In this document: positions 1-8,599 of the stretch, in pieces
Numbering within the stretch: position 1 is the first letter of the stretch
Layout of the letters: each line of letters opens with the position of its first letter
Assembly (NCBI RefSeq): GCF_016461715.1
Contig: NZ_JAEMUI010000032.1
Coordinates: 1 to 41,545 of the forward strand
DNA length: 41,545 bases
Direction: 5' to 3'
DNA from: Marinomonas spartinae
GTDB taxonomy: Bacteria; Pseudomonadota; Gammaproteobacteria; Pseudomonadales; Marinomonadaceae
The notes under the pieces: generated by a model
Told to the model about the DNA's origin: nothing
The model's database searches: none
The model's input: only the letters and a program-made list of their open reading frames with translations
Translations under genes and position numbers: made by a program

Positions 1-307
1 AGAGTTGATATAAAAAATCTTTCCGTGTTTTGTTTAAATGCCTGTTTTTAGTGCTTTTACGCTCTTTTTTGGCGCAAAAAAATCATCACTTCTTTGATCT
101 TGAAATGTGAAAATTAAGAAAAATTTTTATTTTTAGTTTGTGTTCTATGTGTTTGTTTTGAGCGTTTTTTTCTCTTATTTAGCCATTTTTATATTTTATA
201 TTTTACTTTTATTCATTTTCCCCCCTTGCAAAAGCCGGATTGTTTAATTACTAATGTAATGGAGAGTTTATTTCTTTTTACATTTTATTTTCTTCTCGGA
301 GTGATCG
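1..307. other. AT-rich leader upstream of the ectoine operon
   Basis: No open reading frame of convincing length or quality is seen here. The stretch is very AT-rich, with T-runs around 120-220, and must hold the promoter of the doe operon. The only clear element is a GGAG ribosome-binding site at about 299-302 serving the first gene. No regulator gene of the doe operon is visible inside the window; it may lie to the left. Confidence 0.5.
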
Positions 308-1480
308 ATGTCGGATGCGTGGCAGGACAATATTGCTTATGCAGAAAGGTTGCGTAAGCATTTGCATGCTCATCCAGAGCTTAGTTGGCAAGAACAAAAT
401 ACAGCTTCATTGGTTCGTGCTCAACTGGATGAATTGAATATTCCTTGGCGAGCTTGTGCGGCTACAGGCACCCTCGCTTGGCTCAATGGAGAAGCTAAAG
501 GGGCGGCAATTGCACTTCGTGGGGATATGGACGCCTTGCCCATTGATGAGAAAACTGGAAAAGAATGGACGTCGTTAAATACAGGCTGTATGCATGCTTG
601 TGGGCATGACGGCCATACAGCGACTCTATTGGCAACGGCACGTTGGTTGAAGCGGTTTGAGCATGAGTTACCTCAGCCCGTTGTTCTCATTTTTCAGCCT
701 GCGGAAGAGGGCTTTCATGGTGCTCGTGAAATGATCAAAGAGGGAGCATTGGACAACGTTGGTGCGATTTATGGTTGGCACAATTGGCCTGCCTTGCCCT
801 ACGGTACCCTAGCTTGCCCAGACAATATTGTGATGTGCGGTAACGGGACTTTCAGCATGTCGTTTAACGGCCATGGAGGTCATGCTAGTCAGCCTGAATT
901 GTGTGCTGATCCACTGTTAGCGGCCAGTGCCGTCAATCTTGCATTACAACAAATTGTGAGTCGACGTCTTGCGCCGCAAGCAACGGCGGTGATTAGTGTG
1001 ACGCAAATGAATGCCGGTACGGCACCGACGGTGATACCGGAAACCGCTACATTAAGTGGCAGTATTCGTGTACCGGATGAGGCGACTCGACAGCTTATTA
1101 ATGATCATATAACTCAGGTTGCCACGCAAACCGCCGCTGCCTATGGCGTGGAATGCGTCGTGCAGCATGAGACTCGTTATCAAGCCACTATCAATCACAA
1201 AGAGCAGGCAACTCAGGCGAGACGGGTTTGGCAGTCTCTTTATGGCGAGCAAGCGCTGAATCACGGTCAATCCTTACCCATTATGGCCTCAGAGGATTTT
1301 AGCTATTACTTACAGGCTGTACCTGGGGCATTTGCCTTGATTGGCAGTGACGACGGCGAAGGTCACAACGTGTCATGTCATAGTCCACACTACGATTTCA
1401 ATGATCGGTTGATTGCCGATGTCTGTCGTTGGTTTTGCCAACTGGTAGGCCTTGCTGATCAATCACCACCAAAGCGGTAA
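308..1480 (+). CDS. doeB2: N-alpha-acetyl-L-2,4-diaminobutyrate deacetylase (DoeB2-type M20 amidohydrolase)
   Basis: This is an M20-family metallo-aminoacylase of 390 residues. The metal-site motif C98-G-H100-D-G-H103 and the A-E133-E134-G catalytic/metal pair are both visible, and the later ASEDFSYY motif near the C-terminus is typical of IAA-amino-acid/hippurate-type amidohydrolases. Its place as first gene of a run with DoeD, DoeA and DoeC indicates that it removes the acetyl group from N-alpha-acetyl-diaminobutyrate, the product of ectoine ring opening. This is the M20 alternative to the aspartoacylase-like DoeB of Halomonas. The start is set by a GGAG ribosome-binding site six bases upstream. 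Family assignment is secure; the exact substrate is inferred from context. No signal peptide is seen, so it should be cytoplasmic. Confidence 0.85.
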   Translation: MSDAWQDNIAYAERLRKHLHAHPELSWQEQNTASLVRAQLDELNIPWRACAATGTLAWLNGEAKGAAIALRGDMDALPIDEKTGKEWTSLNTGCMHACGHDGHTATLLATARWLKRFEHELPQPVVLIFQPAEEGFHGAREMIKEGALDNVGAIYGWHNWPALPYGTLACPDNIVMCGNGTFSMSFNGHGGHASQPELCADPLLAASAVNLALQQIVSRRLAPQATAVISVTQMNAGTAPTVIPETATLSGSIRVPDEATRQLINDHITQVATQTAAAYGVECVVQHETRYQATINHKEQATQARRVWQSLYGEQALNHGQSLPIMASEDFSYYLQAVPGAFALIGSDDGEGHNVSCHSPHYDFNDRLIADVCRWFCQLVGLADQSPPKR

Positions 1481-1533
1481 CGCATACAACTCAACACCAA
1501 AGCAATTGAATACAGGGTTAATTAGGAGACGTT

Positions 1534-2793
1534 ATGAGTATTTTTGAACAACGAGAATCCAACATTCGAGCTTATGCTCGCACGTACCCAACGGTTTTTG
1601 TTACGGCAAAAAACTCACGTCAGGTAGACGAGAGCGGTAAGGAGTACATTGATTTTTTTGCCGGCGCTGGAGTATTGAACTTTGGCCATAATAACCCGCG
1701 CATGAAGCAGGCAATGATTGATTACATGGAAAAAGACGGCGTGTTGCACAGTCTTGATATGCAAACGCAAGCCAAATCGGAGTTTATGCAAAAATTTACT
1801 GATGTCATTCTTAAACCGCGAAACATGCCACACCGTATTCAATTTATGGGGCCAACAGGCACGAATGCAGTAGAAGCCGCGATGAAGCTAGCTCGAAATG
1901 TCACTGGGCGGCATAACATTGTAGCCTTTAGCCAAGGCTTCCATGGCATGACATTGGGGGCATTAGCTGCAACAGCCAATGAATATTTCCGTCAGGCTTC
2001 TGGTGTGCCTTTATTGCATGTAAGTCATGAACGTTTTGATCAAGCTCATGACGCTAAAGCCGCCCTTGAAGCATTAGATTCATTGGCTAGCCAATATCGT
2101 GATTCTTCCAGTGGCATTAAGCCTCCAGCAGCTTTTATGGTGGAAACCATTCAAGCTGAAGGCGGGGTGAATGTTGCCAGTAAGGAATGGATGCAAAAGC
2201 TTGAAAAGCTAGCGAAAGAGTTTGGTTCTGTACTGATCGTCGATGATATCCAAGTTGGCTGCGGTCGCACAGGGTCGTATTTTAGTTTTGATGACATGGG
2301 GATTAAGCCAGACATTATTACCCTAGCGAAAGGTATCGGCGGGGTTGGTACGCCAATGGCCATGAACTTGGTGCATCCTGATTTGGATAAGCATTGGTCC
2401 CCAGGTGAACACACTGGTACATTTCGGGGCCAGAACTTGTCCTTTGTTGCGGGCGCGGAGGCACTTAGCTATTTTGAAAACGCAGACCTAATGAAGGAAG
2501 TGGCGCAAAAAGCCGAGCAAGTTCGCTCTGCTCTAGAGCCATTGGTCGCTGAGAAAAGTGCCCATGAGTTACGTGGCAAAGGGCTAATTTTAGGATTGGA
2601 TATGGGCAAGGGTGAACTGGCGGCTAAAGTTGTACAGCGCTGCTTTCAACATGGCCTGATGATTGGCGCTTGTGGCAGTGGTGGGCGAGTATTGAAAATC
2701 ATCCCGCCGTTGACGATTCCTGAAGCAGATTTAATGGAAGGTCTCGATATTCTGAAAAGTGCTGTACGTTTTGTAATGGAGGAAGCCGCATGA
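1534..2793 (+). CDS. doeD: L-2,4-diaminobutyrate transaminase (DoeD, class III aminotransferase)
   Basis: A 419-residue fold-type I, class III PLP aminotransferase closely resembling the EctB/DoeD family throughout (N-terminal YARTYPTVF, FFAGAGVLNFGHNNP, GPTGTNAVEAA). The PLP lysine is K266 in ITLAKGIGG, and the D-D PLP aspartate lies in LIVDDIQVGCGRTG. In catabolism it converts L-2,4-diaminobutyrate to aspartate semialdehyde. EctB runs the opposite reaction in ectoine synthesis; because ectA and ectC are absent and the neighbours are doeB2, doeA and doeC, the catabolic DoeD role is preferred. The gene lies 53 bases after doeB2 and has an AGGAG ribosome-binding site. It overlaps the next gene by four bases. 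Confidence 0.88.
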   Translation: MSIFEQRESNIRAYARTYPTVFVTAKNSRQVDESGKEYIDFFAGAGVLNFGHNNPRMKQAMIDYMEKDGVLHSLDMQTQAKSEFMQKFTDVILKPRNMPHRIQFMGPTGTNAVEAAMKLARNVTGRHNIVAFSQGFHGMTLGALAATANEYFRQASGVPLLHVSHERFDQAHDAKAALEALDSLASQYRDSSSGIKPPAAFMVETIQAEGGVNVASKEWMQKLEKLAKEFGSVLIVDDIQVGCGRTGSYFSFDDMGIKPDIITLAKGIGGVGTPMAMNLVHPDLDKHWSPGEHTGTFRGQNLSFVAGAEALSYFENADLMKEVAQKAEQVRSALEPLVAEKSAHELRGKGLILGLDMGKGELAAKVVQRCFQHGLMIGACGSGGRVLKIIPPLTIPEADLMEGLDILKSAVRFVMEEAA

Positions 2794-4070
2794 TTGAACG
2801 CGATGATATGACGTTTACCTTTGCTGAATATCAGCGTCGACTAGCAGAATTACGAGCTCGTATTGCTGAGCGCCGTTTGGACGCCGTGGTAGTGACCGAT
2901 CCGGAAAACATTACTTACTTAACGGATTACCAGACGACAGGCTATTCCTTTTTCCAAGCATTGGTGATTCCTCTTGAAAAAGAGCCCTTTATGATCACCC
3001 GGGCATTAGAAGAGTCCAATATATTTGCTCGTACTTGGGTGGAAGTGACAAGGCCTTACCCAGATACGGGGGATGCCATTCAAATGCTGGTGGATGCACT
3101 ACGTGAGTTTGGTTTAGGTGACAAACGTATTGGCTATGAGCGAAACAGTTATTTCTTTCCTGCTTATCAACAAGATTGCATTCATACCACCTTGAGAAAT
3201 GCCAAATTGATGGATTGCTTTGGTATTGTCGAGGAAGGGCGTATTTGTAAATCGCAAGAAGAAATTGCGGTCATGCGTCGTGCGGCAATAGCGACAGAAG
3301 CTGGTATGAAGGCGGGCATTGAAATATGTCGTCCTGGTATCACAGAAAATGAAATTGGCGCTGAAATTGCGGCAGCCATGTTTCGAGCTGGTGGTGAGAC
3401 ACCTGCGGTTATGCCCTATGTCACGTCTGGGCCAAGAACCATGATAGGTCATGCTTCATTTGAAGGTCGAACCGTACAACCTAATGAACACGTCTTTTTA
3501 GAGGTAGGAGGTTGCTACCGCCGTTACCATACCGCGATGATGCGTACGGTGATTTTAGGCGAACTATCGGATGCGATGTATCAATCTCAAGAAATCATGA
3601 AGCGGGCATTAAATGAAATTCATCGCCTGGTTCAGCCTGGGATGACCGTCTCAGATGTGGATAATATGGTGCGTAATATCATTATGGATAACCAAGTTGG
3701 AGCGAGTTTGATTACTCGTTCCGGTTACTCAATCGGGATTGCGTTTCCACCAAGCTGGGATGAAGGGTATATTATTAGCTTGAAACAGGGAAATTCTGCA
3801 GTACTTAAACCGGGTATGACCTTTCACATGATTCCTTGGATGTGGGGGATCGAAGGCAATAAGACCTGCGGTATTTCAGATACAATCGAAATTACTGAAG
3901 ACGGCTGTCGTTCATTTTTTAGTTTGGATCGTGATTTTACCGTCAAACCAGGCAAGGCAGAGTCTAAGTCGGAAACAAAAACGATAGAGTTATCTGGCAC
4001 GCCAGCTAAAGAAGACGCGAAAAAGCCCAAAGCGAATGCGAAATCAGCTGACAAGGCCGTCAACGAATAA
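2790..4070 (+). CDS. doeA: Ectoine hydrolase DoeA (M24 pita-bread family)
   Basis: A 426-residue creatinase/prolidase-fold (M24) protein. DoeA opens the ectoine ring, mainly to N-alpha-acetyl-L-2,4-diaminobutyrate. The usual M24 dinuclear metal Asp residues are not present: the equivalent stretch reads FLEVGGCYRRYHTAMMRTV. This fits a creatinase-like, metal-independent hydrolase rather than a peptidase. The ATG at 2790 overlaps the doeD stop and is preceded by GGAGG seven bases upstream, so translational coupling is likely; an internal ATG (MTFTFAEY) is an alternative start. After the catalytic domain, about 40 residues form a Lys/Ala/Glu/Ser-rich, low-complexity charged tail (roughly 388-426) not expected in the family core. 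Function is strongly supported by the operon. Confidence 0.87.
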   Translation: MIERDDMTFTFAEYQRRLAELRARIAERRLDAVVVTDPENITYLTDYQTTGYSFFQALVIPLEKEPFMITRALEESNIFARTWVEVTRPYPDTGDAIQMLVDALREFGLGDKRIGYERNSYFFPAYQQDCIHTTLRNAKLMDCFGIVEEGRICKSQEEIAVMRRAAIATEAGMKAGIEICRPGITENEIGAEIAAAMFRAGGETPAVMPYVTSGPRTMIGHASFEGRTVQPNEHVFLEVGGCYRRYHTAMMRTVILGELSDAMYQSQEIMKRALNEIHRLVQPGMTVSDVDNMVRNIIMDNQVGASLITRSGYSIGIAFPPSWDEGYIISLKQGNSAVLKPGMTFHMIPWMWGIEGNKTCGISDTIEITEDGCRSFFSLDRDFTVKPGKAESKSETKTIELSGTPAKEDAKKPKANAKSADKAVNE

Positions 4071-4080
4071 GAGGTGCGTA

Positions 4081-5442
4081 ATGTTAGAAGTGATTAATCC
4101 AACGACAGGCCAAGCTTTGCCTCCTTCTCCCGCATTGACGTTAGAACAAGCCAATGCAGTTATAGACAAGGTGTCTGATGGCTTTGTTTCATGGCGAGGG
4201 AAAAGCATGGCAGAACGAGCTGCATTGCTCAACGCCGTGGCCGCTGAACTTCGAGAAGACAAAGCTGTGCTCGCAGACTTTATGGCATTGGAAATGGGTA
4301 AACCCGTTAAAGAAGGCCTTGCAGAAGTAGAAAAGAGTGCTTGGTGTGCCGAATATTACGCTGAGAATGGAGCGGCGTTTTTGGCGCCTGAGACACTAGA
4401 ATCGGATGCCAGCCACAGTTATGTTCAGTATCCTCCTCTTGGTACCGTTTTAGGCATTTTACCTTGGAATGCGCCTGTTTGGCTGGCTCTGCGTTTTTTA
4501 GCCCCTGCTTTAATGGCAGGTAACACCTGTGTTATGAAAGCCGATCCAAATGTGCCGACAACGGCAAGTAGATTGGTTGAATGTTTCTATCGAGCAGGCG
4601 TGCCAGAAAACGTTGTGGCGAACTTAGCCGTTGCCAATGATGTGGCCAGTAAAATGATTGATCACCCGAAAGTCAAAGCCGTGTCTTTTACTGGGTCAAG
4701 TCGAGCTGGACAAACCATTGCCTCTCAAGCTGCAGCAGGTTTAAAACCAGCAGTATTAGAACTTGGCGGGTCGGATCCATGTATTCTCATGGCGGATGCG
4801 GATCTCGAGAAAGCCCTTGATGTGATTACTCTGTCCCGGATGATCAATGCTGGACAGTCGTGTATTGCGGTGAAGCGATTATTTGTGGAGCAGAGCATCT
4901 ATAATGAGGTATGTGAAGCACTTCGTGAACGCTTTAGTAAACTGAAATGTGGTGACCCAAGGGACGAAAGCAATAATCTAGGGCCTTTGGCAAGGGCAGA
5001 CTTACGGGATCAGCTTCATCAGCAAGTTTCAAAAAGTATTGAAGCGGGGGCTCGCTGTTTAGTGGGAGGAGACTTACCCTCTCGTTCAGGCTTTTTTTAT
5101 CCACCAACCTTATTAGTCGATATGCAACCTGGTATGGCGGCGTTTGAAGAAGAAACCTTTGGCCCAGTGCTAAGTGTGACCCCCATACAAAGTTTAGAGC
5201 AAGCGCTTGAGCTGGCAAACGCGACAGAGTATGGCTTGGGAGCGAGTATCTGGACGCGTAGCCAAGCGTCCATTGATCTGGCTGTCAATCATTTGCAGTC
5301 GGGACAGATAGCCGTCAATGGGATTGTGAAAAGTGATCCCCGTTTACCCTCCGGTGGTATTGGCCGCTCGGGGTACGGGCGCGAACTTGGCCCTCAGGGC
5401 ATTCGTGAATTTGTTAATGTGCAACAGATTTGGATTGCTTAG
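4081..5442 (+). CDS. doeC: Aspartate-semialdehyde / succinate-semialdehyde-type aldehyde dehydrogenase DoeC
   Basis: An NAD(P)-dependent aldehyde dehydrogenase of 453 residues. The general base E227 (LELGG) and catalytic nucleophile C261 (NAGQSCIAVKR) are spaced 34 residues apart as in the superfamily, and the cofactor motif FTGSSRAGQ is present. As the last gene of the doe operon it should oxidise aspartate semialdehyde from DoeD to L-aspartate. A longer reading from 4036 would overlap doeA; I chose the ATG at 4081 because GAGG sits seven bases before it and the protein then begins with the usual INPTTG segment. By sequence alone, succinate-semialdehyde dehydrogenase would be equally acceptable. 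A strong terminator follows. Confidence 0.83.
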   Translation: MLEVINPTTGQALPPSPALTLEQANAVIDKVSDGFVSWRGKSMAERAALLNAVAAELREDKAVLADFMALEMGKPVKEGLAEVEKSAWCAEYYAENGAAFLAPETLESDASHSYVQYPPLGTVLGILPWNAPVWLALRFLAPALMAGNTCVMKADPNVPTTASRLVECFYRAGVPENVVANLAVANDVASKMIDHPKVKAVSFTGSSRAGQTIASQAAAGLKPAVLELGGSDPCILMADADLEKALDVITLSRMINAGQSCIAVKRLFVEQSIYNEVCEALRERFSKLKCGDPRDESNNLGPLARADLRDQLHQQVSKSIEAGARCLVGGDLPSRSGFFYPPTLLVDMQPGMAAFEEETFGPVLSVTPIQSLEQALELANATEYGLGASIWTRSQASIDLAVNHLQSGQIAVNGIVKSDPRLPSGGIGRSGYGRELGPQGIREFVNVQQIWIA

Positions 5443-5461
5443 CGTAAGTTTTGTTATTAGC

Positions 5462-5486
5462 AAGGGGCCTTATTTGGCCCCTTTTT
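5462..5486 (+). terminator. Rho-independent terminator of the doe operon
   Basis: A perfect GC-rich stem AAGGGGCC / GGCCCCTT with a six-base loop TTATTT is followed by a T-run. It begins 19 bases after the doeC stop. Confidence 0.9.
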
Positions 5487-5638
5487 ATTATCTGAATTTC
5501 CATCTTCTTTATTCGTTACGTCTTTCAGCTGGTTTAAAAATGTGCCATCGGCACGAAACATGCCTCCTGAATATATGTCCAAATGTATCAATGGTAAAAA
5601 TATGGACTATTTTTAATTTCTGGGTTGCGTCATACCAG

Positions 5639-5664
5639 AAAAAATGTGGCTTAAAAGCCACATT
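5639..5664 (-). terminator. Rho-independent terminator of the porin gene
   Basis: A perfect 10-bp inverted repeat, AATGTGGCTT / AAGCCACATT, is followed on the minus strand by a run of six T. It lies about 30 bases beyond the stop codon of the minus-strand porin gene. Confidence 0.85.
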
Positions 5665-5694
5665 AAAAGGGAATGACTGTAACTTAGTAAGTAC

Positions 5695-7017
5695 TTACCA
5701 CCATGCTTCTACTTGAGCACCAATGGTGAATTGTGAGTTGGATTGTCCGTCATCAAATGGTTTCTCATCATTTGCTTTTAGGTAGGTGGCATAAAAACGA
5801 ACTTCAGGTCGAACAGTCAGCATGCTTTCGCCAACAGAGATCACTTGTGCAATGGTGAGTTTGCTCCCCGTCAAAGTGGTATTGTCGTTTTCACGTTTGA
5901 ACACAGATGCTTCAAAAGTGGTTTTATTGTATTGATCCCAAATGTATCCAGGTCTAACGGCCAATGATATCAAGCGCTGATCTTGTACATGGGCACTATT
6001 TCCCTGACGAAGATCCAGTGCTCGACTTTCTGGATTAGACAATTTGTAAGCTTGTGCGTAAGTAAATGCGTGGGCTATGATTACATGAGAACTTGGGTAG
6101 AACTCCCCTGTGTTGATTAAGCGATAGCCAGTAGCTTGTGAAAAATCTGAGTTTGTATTTAAATCAATACCTAGCCCCGTCATATTAGCCGCCCAACCTT
6201 TCGACGCAAATTGTAAGTCAGTCTCATTAAAGCCGTTTAAAAACGGAGTAGTGAAAATCCCAGTTAACATAACGGGATTGTCCACTGGATGAGATAGTCC
6301 TCTCGATACATTGGTATCCTGGCTTGTAGTGGTGCTTGGAATACCGTAGTCAGCAATCCACTCAAACTTACTCTTGCTAAAAATAGGGAAGGAGTAGCGA
6401 GCGTCGAAGACATTAACGTCTAGTCCATCATTAGTGGTCGATGATGTAGAAGGGCTAATGGCTTTGCTTAGGGATGAGTCAGATCGCACCCAGCTTAACG
6501 CTAACTGCCCATCGCCGACTTTAATATGGTCAACACCTACACCAGGTCCGCCAATAGCGACGATTTTGTAATCCATGAATTGGAGTTCTTTTTTGTCGTA
6601 ATTTCGTTTTCCTATCCAAAGGTGCGCTTTTGGGGCAAATGGTAAAAAATTGATAAAATCAGCGTATAAGTTGGTGAAGGAGTTATAGCTTCTGTCCTGA
6701 GCGCGAAGGTTGCCTTGATCTTGTGGTAAACCGTTAGGTTCAAACGCTTTTGTTAACCCGGTATTTCCTTCTAGACCTGCAACTACGTTTACACTACGAT
6801 TATCTTTATTAAAGACCTCATCGCCTAAAAATAAAGTATACCAGCCTGTATTTTCATTACCATAGCGTCCTAAATCATTGACTCTATAGTCGACTGACTC
6901 CCCTTTGTTTGTAGTATCGACACCCGCTCTAAAATAGCCATGAAACTCAACACCCCAAGAAAGGCTGCTGCTTAAAATTAAAGTGAGAGGTAGTGCTTTA
7001 TACTTGAAAAGATTCAT
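5695..7017 (-). CDS. LamB-type carbohydrate-selective outer-membrane porin
   Basis: A 440-residue outer-membrane beta-barrel protein. It starts with a signal peptide (basic MNLFKYK, hydrophobic core, likely cut near SWG at about residue 22) followed at once by a beta strand, VEFHGYFRAGV. Segments such as LWIGKRNYDKKELQFMDYK and GGPGVGVDHIKVGDGQLALSWVRSD match the maltoporin family pattern, and the protein ends in aromatic residues (VEAWW) as barrel proteins do. Maltoporin-like porins admit oligosaccharides or glycosides. The gene is transcribed away from the AraC gene and has an AAAGGAAA ribosome-binding site. The sugar specificity cannot be read from sequence. It may serve the GPH symporter at 9996. 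Confidence 0.85.
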   Translation of the reverse strand: MNLFKYKALPLTLILSSSLSWGVEFHGYFRAGVDTTNKGESVDYRVNDLGRYGNENTGWYTLFLGDEVFNKDNRSVNVVAGLEGNTGLTKAFEPNGLPQDQGNLRAQDRSYNSFTNLYADFINFLPFAPKAHLWIGKRNYDKKELQFMDYKIVAIGGPGVGVDHIKVGDGQLALSWVRSDSSLSKAISPSTSSTTNDGLDVNVFDARYSFPIFSKSKFEWIADYGIPSTTTSQDTNVSRGLSHPVDNPVMLTGIFTTPFLNGFNETDLQFASKGWAANMTGLGIDLNTNSDFSQATGYRLINTGEFYPSSHVIIAHAFTYAQAYKLSNPESRALDLRQGNSAHVQDQRLISLAVRPGYIWDQYNKTTFEASVFKRENDNTTLTGSKLTIAQVISVGESMLTVRPEVRFYATYLKANDEKPFDDGQSNSQFTIGAQVEAWW

Positions 7018-7106
7018 GAAGGTTTCCTTTTGTTTTACTGAAGTATTTTTTTTGAGTGCTTGCCTTTCCCATTTAAAAGCTATGAAAGGTGCTGTAAGCT
7101 AGGGAA

Positions 7107-7118
7107 GAAAGCGCTTTC
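7107..7118. promoter_or_regulatory. Palindrome GAAAGCGCTTTC, possible LacI-type operator
   Basis: A perfect 12-bp palindrome with a central CG, about 90 bases before the porin start. The shape is like operators of LacI-family sugar repressors, but no LacI-family gene lies in the window, so the regulator is unknown. Confidence 0.4.
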
Positions 7119-7149
7119 ATTTTTAGTTGTTCTTTTATAATCTCTAGTC

Positions 7150-7169
7150 TGCAGATATGTGCAGATGTT
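7150..7169. repeat. Tandem direct repeat TGCAGAT at 10-bp spacing
   Basis: TGCAGAT occurs at 7150-7156 and again at 7160-7166, exactly one helical turn apart (repeat unit about TGCAGATRTK). Direct half-sites on one DNA face are typical of AraC/XylS activator sites, and an AraC-type gene starts about 330 bases away. This is a candidate binding site only. Confidence 0.3.
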
Positions 7170-7503
7170 GTCATACCCGTGCAAAATCTTGATTTTTCTT
7201 GGAGCATGCTTTATCTATGACTGCTACATCTTATAATGTGTTTTCTGTAAATTTTTGATTATTTACTTCATACTTTTTGATTATTTGTGTCATTCTTTCT
7301 TTTAAAGAGTGGGTCTTGGAAATCGATGTCGTATCATGAGTGGCTGAGAATGAAAAAATATTTTTGGCGTTTACTTTCCTCGCCAACAAAAGACTGTCTC
7401 ATTAGTTGATAACGATTTACCAACTTGTTCATACTGTTATCTTGTGAGTGTTTGGGGTTGTTTTTGCTTACTAAACCTAGTTTATTAATTTTATGGAGAA
7501 CCA

Positions 7504-8475
7504 ATGAAACAGCATATTTCTGTGGATGGGCTTTTAGAAAAACATAAATTGGATTTTTGGCGGCAGGTCGTCTGTGATTATTTTGTTCAAGTTTCTTTTG
7601 ACAAATATCAGCGAAAAGAAATCTCTTTTCACTCTGAACTTATCTACTCTAAGCGCTGTGATATAGATCTTATTCAAGTATCAGGAACGCCACAGCTTGT
7701 TGAGCGTACTTCCAAAAAATATCGAGACGATGACTACCTGATTTTCACCATGTTAAAGTCAGGAAGTATGGAGGTTTTACAGGATAATCGTAGAGCTATA
7801 TTGATGCCCGGGGACATGGTGGTTTATGACAGTCGTCGTCCTTATCAGGCATATCTTAATGATGATTTTGTGAAATATAATATTCGTATTCCTTTTGACT
7901 TAATTAGTCATCGTATTCCGAATACACACTACTTAACGGCTAAAAAAATTGGAAAAGAGAGTTTACTGAACAAAATGTTAGCAAATATCGTTGAGAGTAA
8001 CTTTTTAGAGGAAGGTTGCTTATCTTACACTGAGGAAAGGTCCATTTCTTCAATCTTAATGGACGTATTTTGCCGAACTATGTCGATGTCTGTCTCTCCT
8101 GAACAAACGTTTGTCGATTCACGACAAGACATTTTGATCAGTAAAGTGAAAGGTTTTATAGAAGTTAACCTTCGTAAATCCGATTTAAACATTGACTACA
8201 TTAGTAATGGACTGAACTTGTCAAAAAGCACCTTATACAGACTTTTTAAAAATGAGTCGATGAGTATCAATGAATATATTTGGCATCTGAGGGTAACACG
8301 CTGTCAAGAAGAAATTAGTAAGCCTTATAGTGCTTATAAAACACTCTCTGAGGTGGCTTTTGAATGGGGGTTCAATAGCAATGCGCATTTTAGTCGCTTG
8401 TTTAAGTCTGAAGTGGGCCAAACCCCTAAAGAGTTTAAACACTCAGTGTTGTCTCAGGGCTTGTGTCCTAAATAA
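7504..8475 (+). CDS. AraC/XylS-family transcriptional regulator
   Basis: A 323-residue regulator. The N-terminal ~190 residues form a cupin-like AraC-binding domain of the XylS/FeaR kind (for example the segment around LMPGDMVVYDSRRPY). The C-terminal ~100 residues carry the double helix-turn-helix, with the first at LNIDYISNGLNLSKSTLYRLF and the conserved second near SEVAFEWGFNSNAHFSRLFK followed by GQTPKEF. It lies head-to-head with the porin and 124 bases upstream of the nitrilase at 8600, so either or both may be its targets. Related proteins control aromatic or amine catabolism. A second regulator of the same type begins at 40927. The ribosome-binding site is a plausible TGGAG about seven bases before the ATG. 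Confidence 0.88.
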   Translation: MKQHISVDGLLEKHKLDFWRQVVCDYFVQVSFDKYQRKEISFHSELIYSKRCDIDLIQVSGTPQLVERTSKKYRDDDYLIFTMLKSGSMEVLQDNRRAILMPGDMVVYDSRRPYQAYLNDDFVKYNIRIPFDLISHRIPNTHYLTAKKIGKESLLNKMLANIVESNFLEEGCLSYTEERSISSILMDVFCRTMSMSVSPEQTFVDSRQDILISKVKGFIEVNLRKSDLNIDYISNGLNLSKSTLYRLFKNESMSINEYIWHLRVTRCQEEISKPYSAYKTLSEVAFEWGFNSNAHFSRLFKSEVGQTPKEFKHSVLSQGLCPK

Positions 8476-8599
8476 CAGGCAAAGACTTTTGCTAAAAGGG
8501 TTTTGAGTGTAATAAAATCCAATTTTTTATTCCTAATTTTACCACTTTTTTTAATTGAAAAAGATTAACCTCTAACTTAGCTTTAATAAGAGGTTGATT

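Larger units (their letters stand above)
7018..7503. promoter_or_regulatory. Divergent promoter region between porin and araC-type gene
   Basis: This 486-base gene-free stretch separates two divergent genes and should carry both promoters. It contains a perfect 12-bp palindrome (7107-7118) and a 10-bp direct repeat (7150-7169), listed separately. No open reading frame of interest was seen. Confidence 0.6.

Noticed and set aside
1534..2793. Ectoine biosynthesis gene ectB
   Set aside because: The sequence would fit, but ectA and ectC are absent and the neighbours are all catabolic (doeB2, doeA, doeC).
5333..5716. Open frame of 127 codons running past the end of doeC
   Set aside because: It overlaps doeC in another frame, passes through the operon terminator and the porin terminator, and has no ribosome-binding site or recognisable features.
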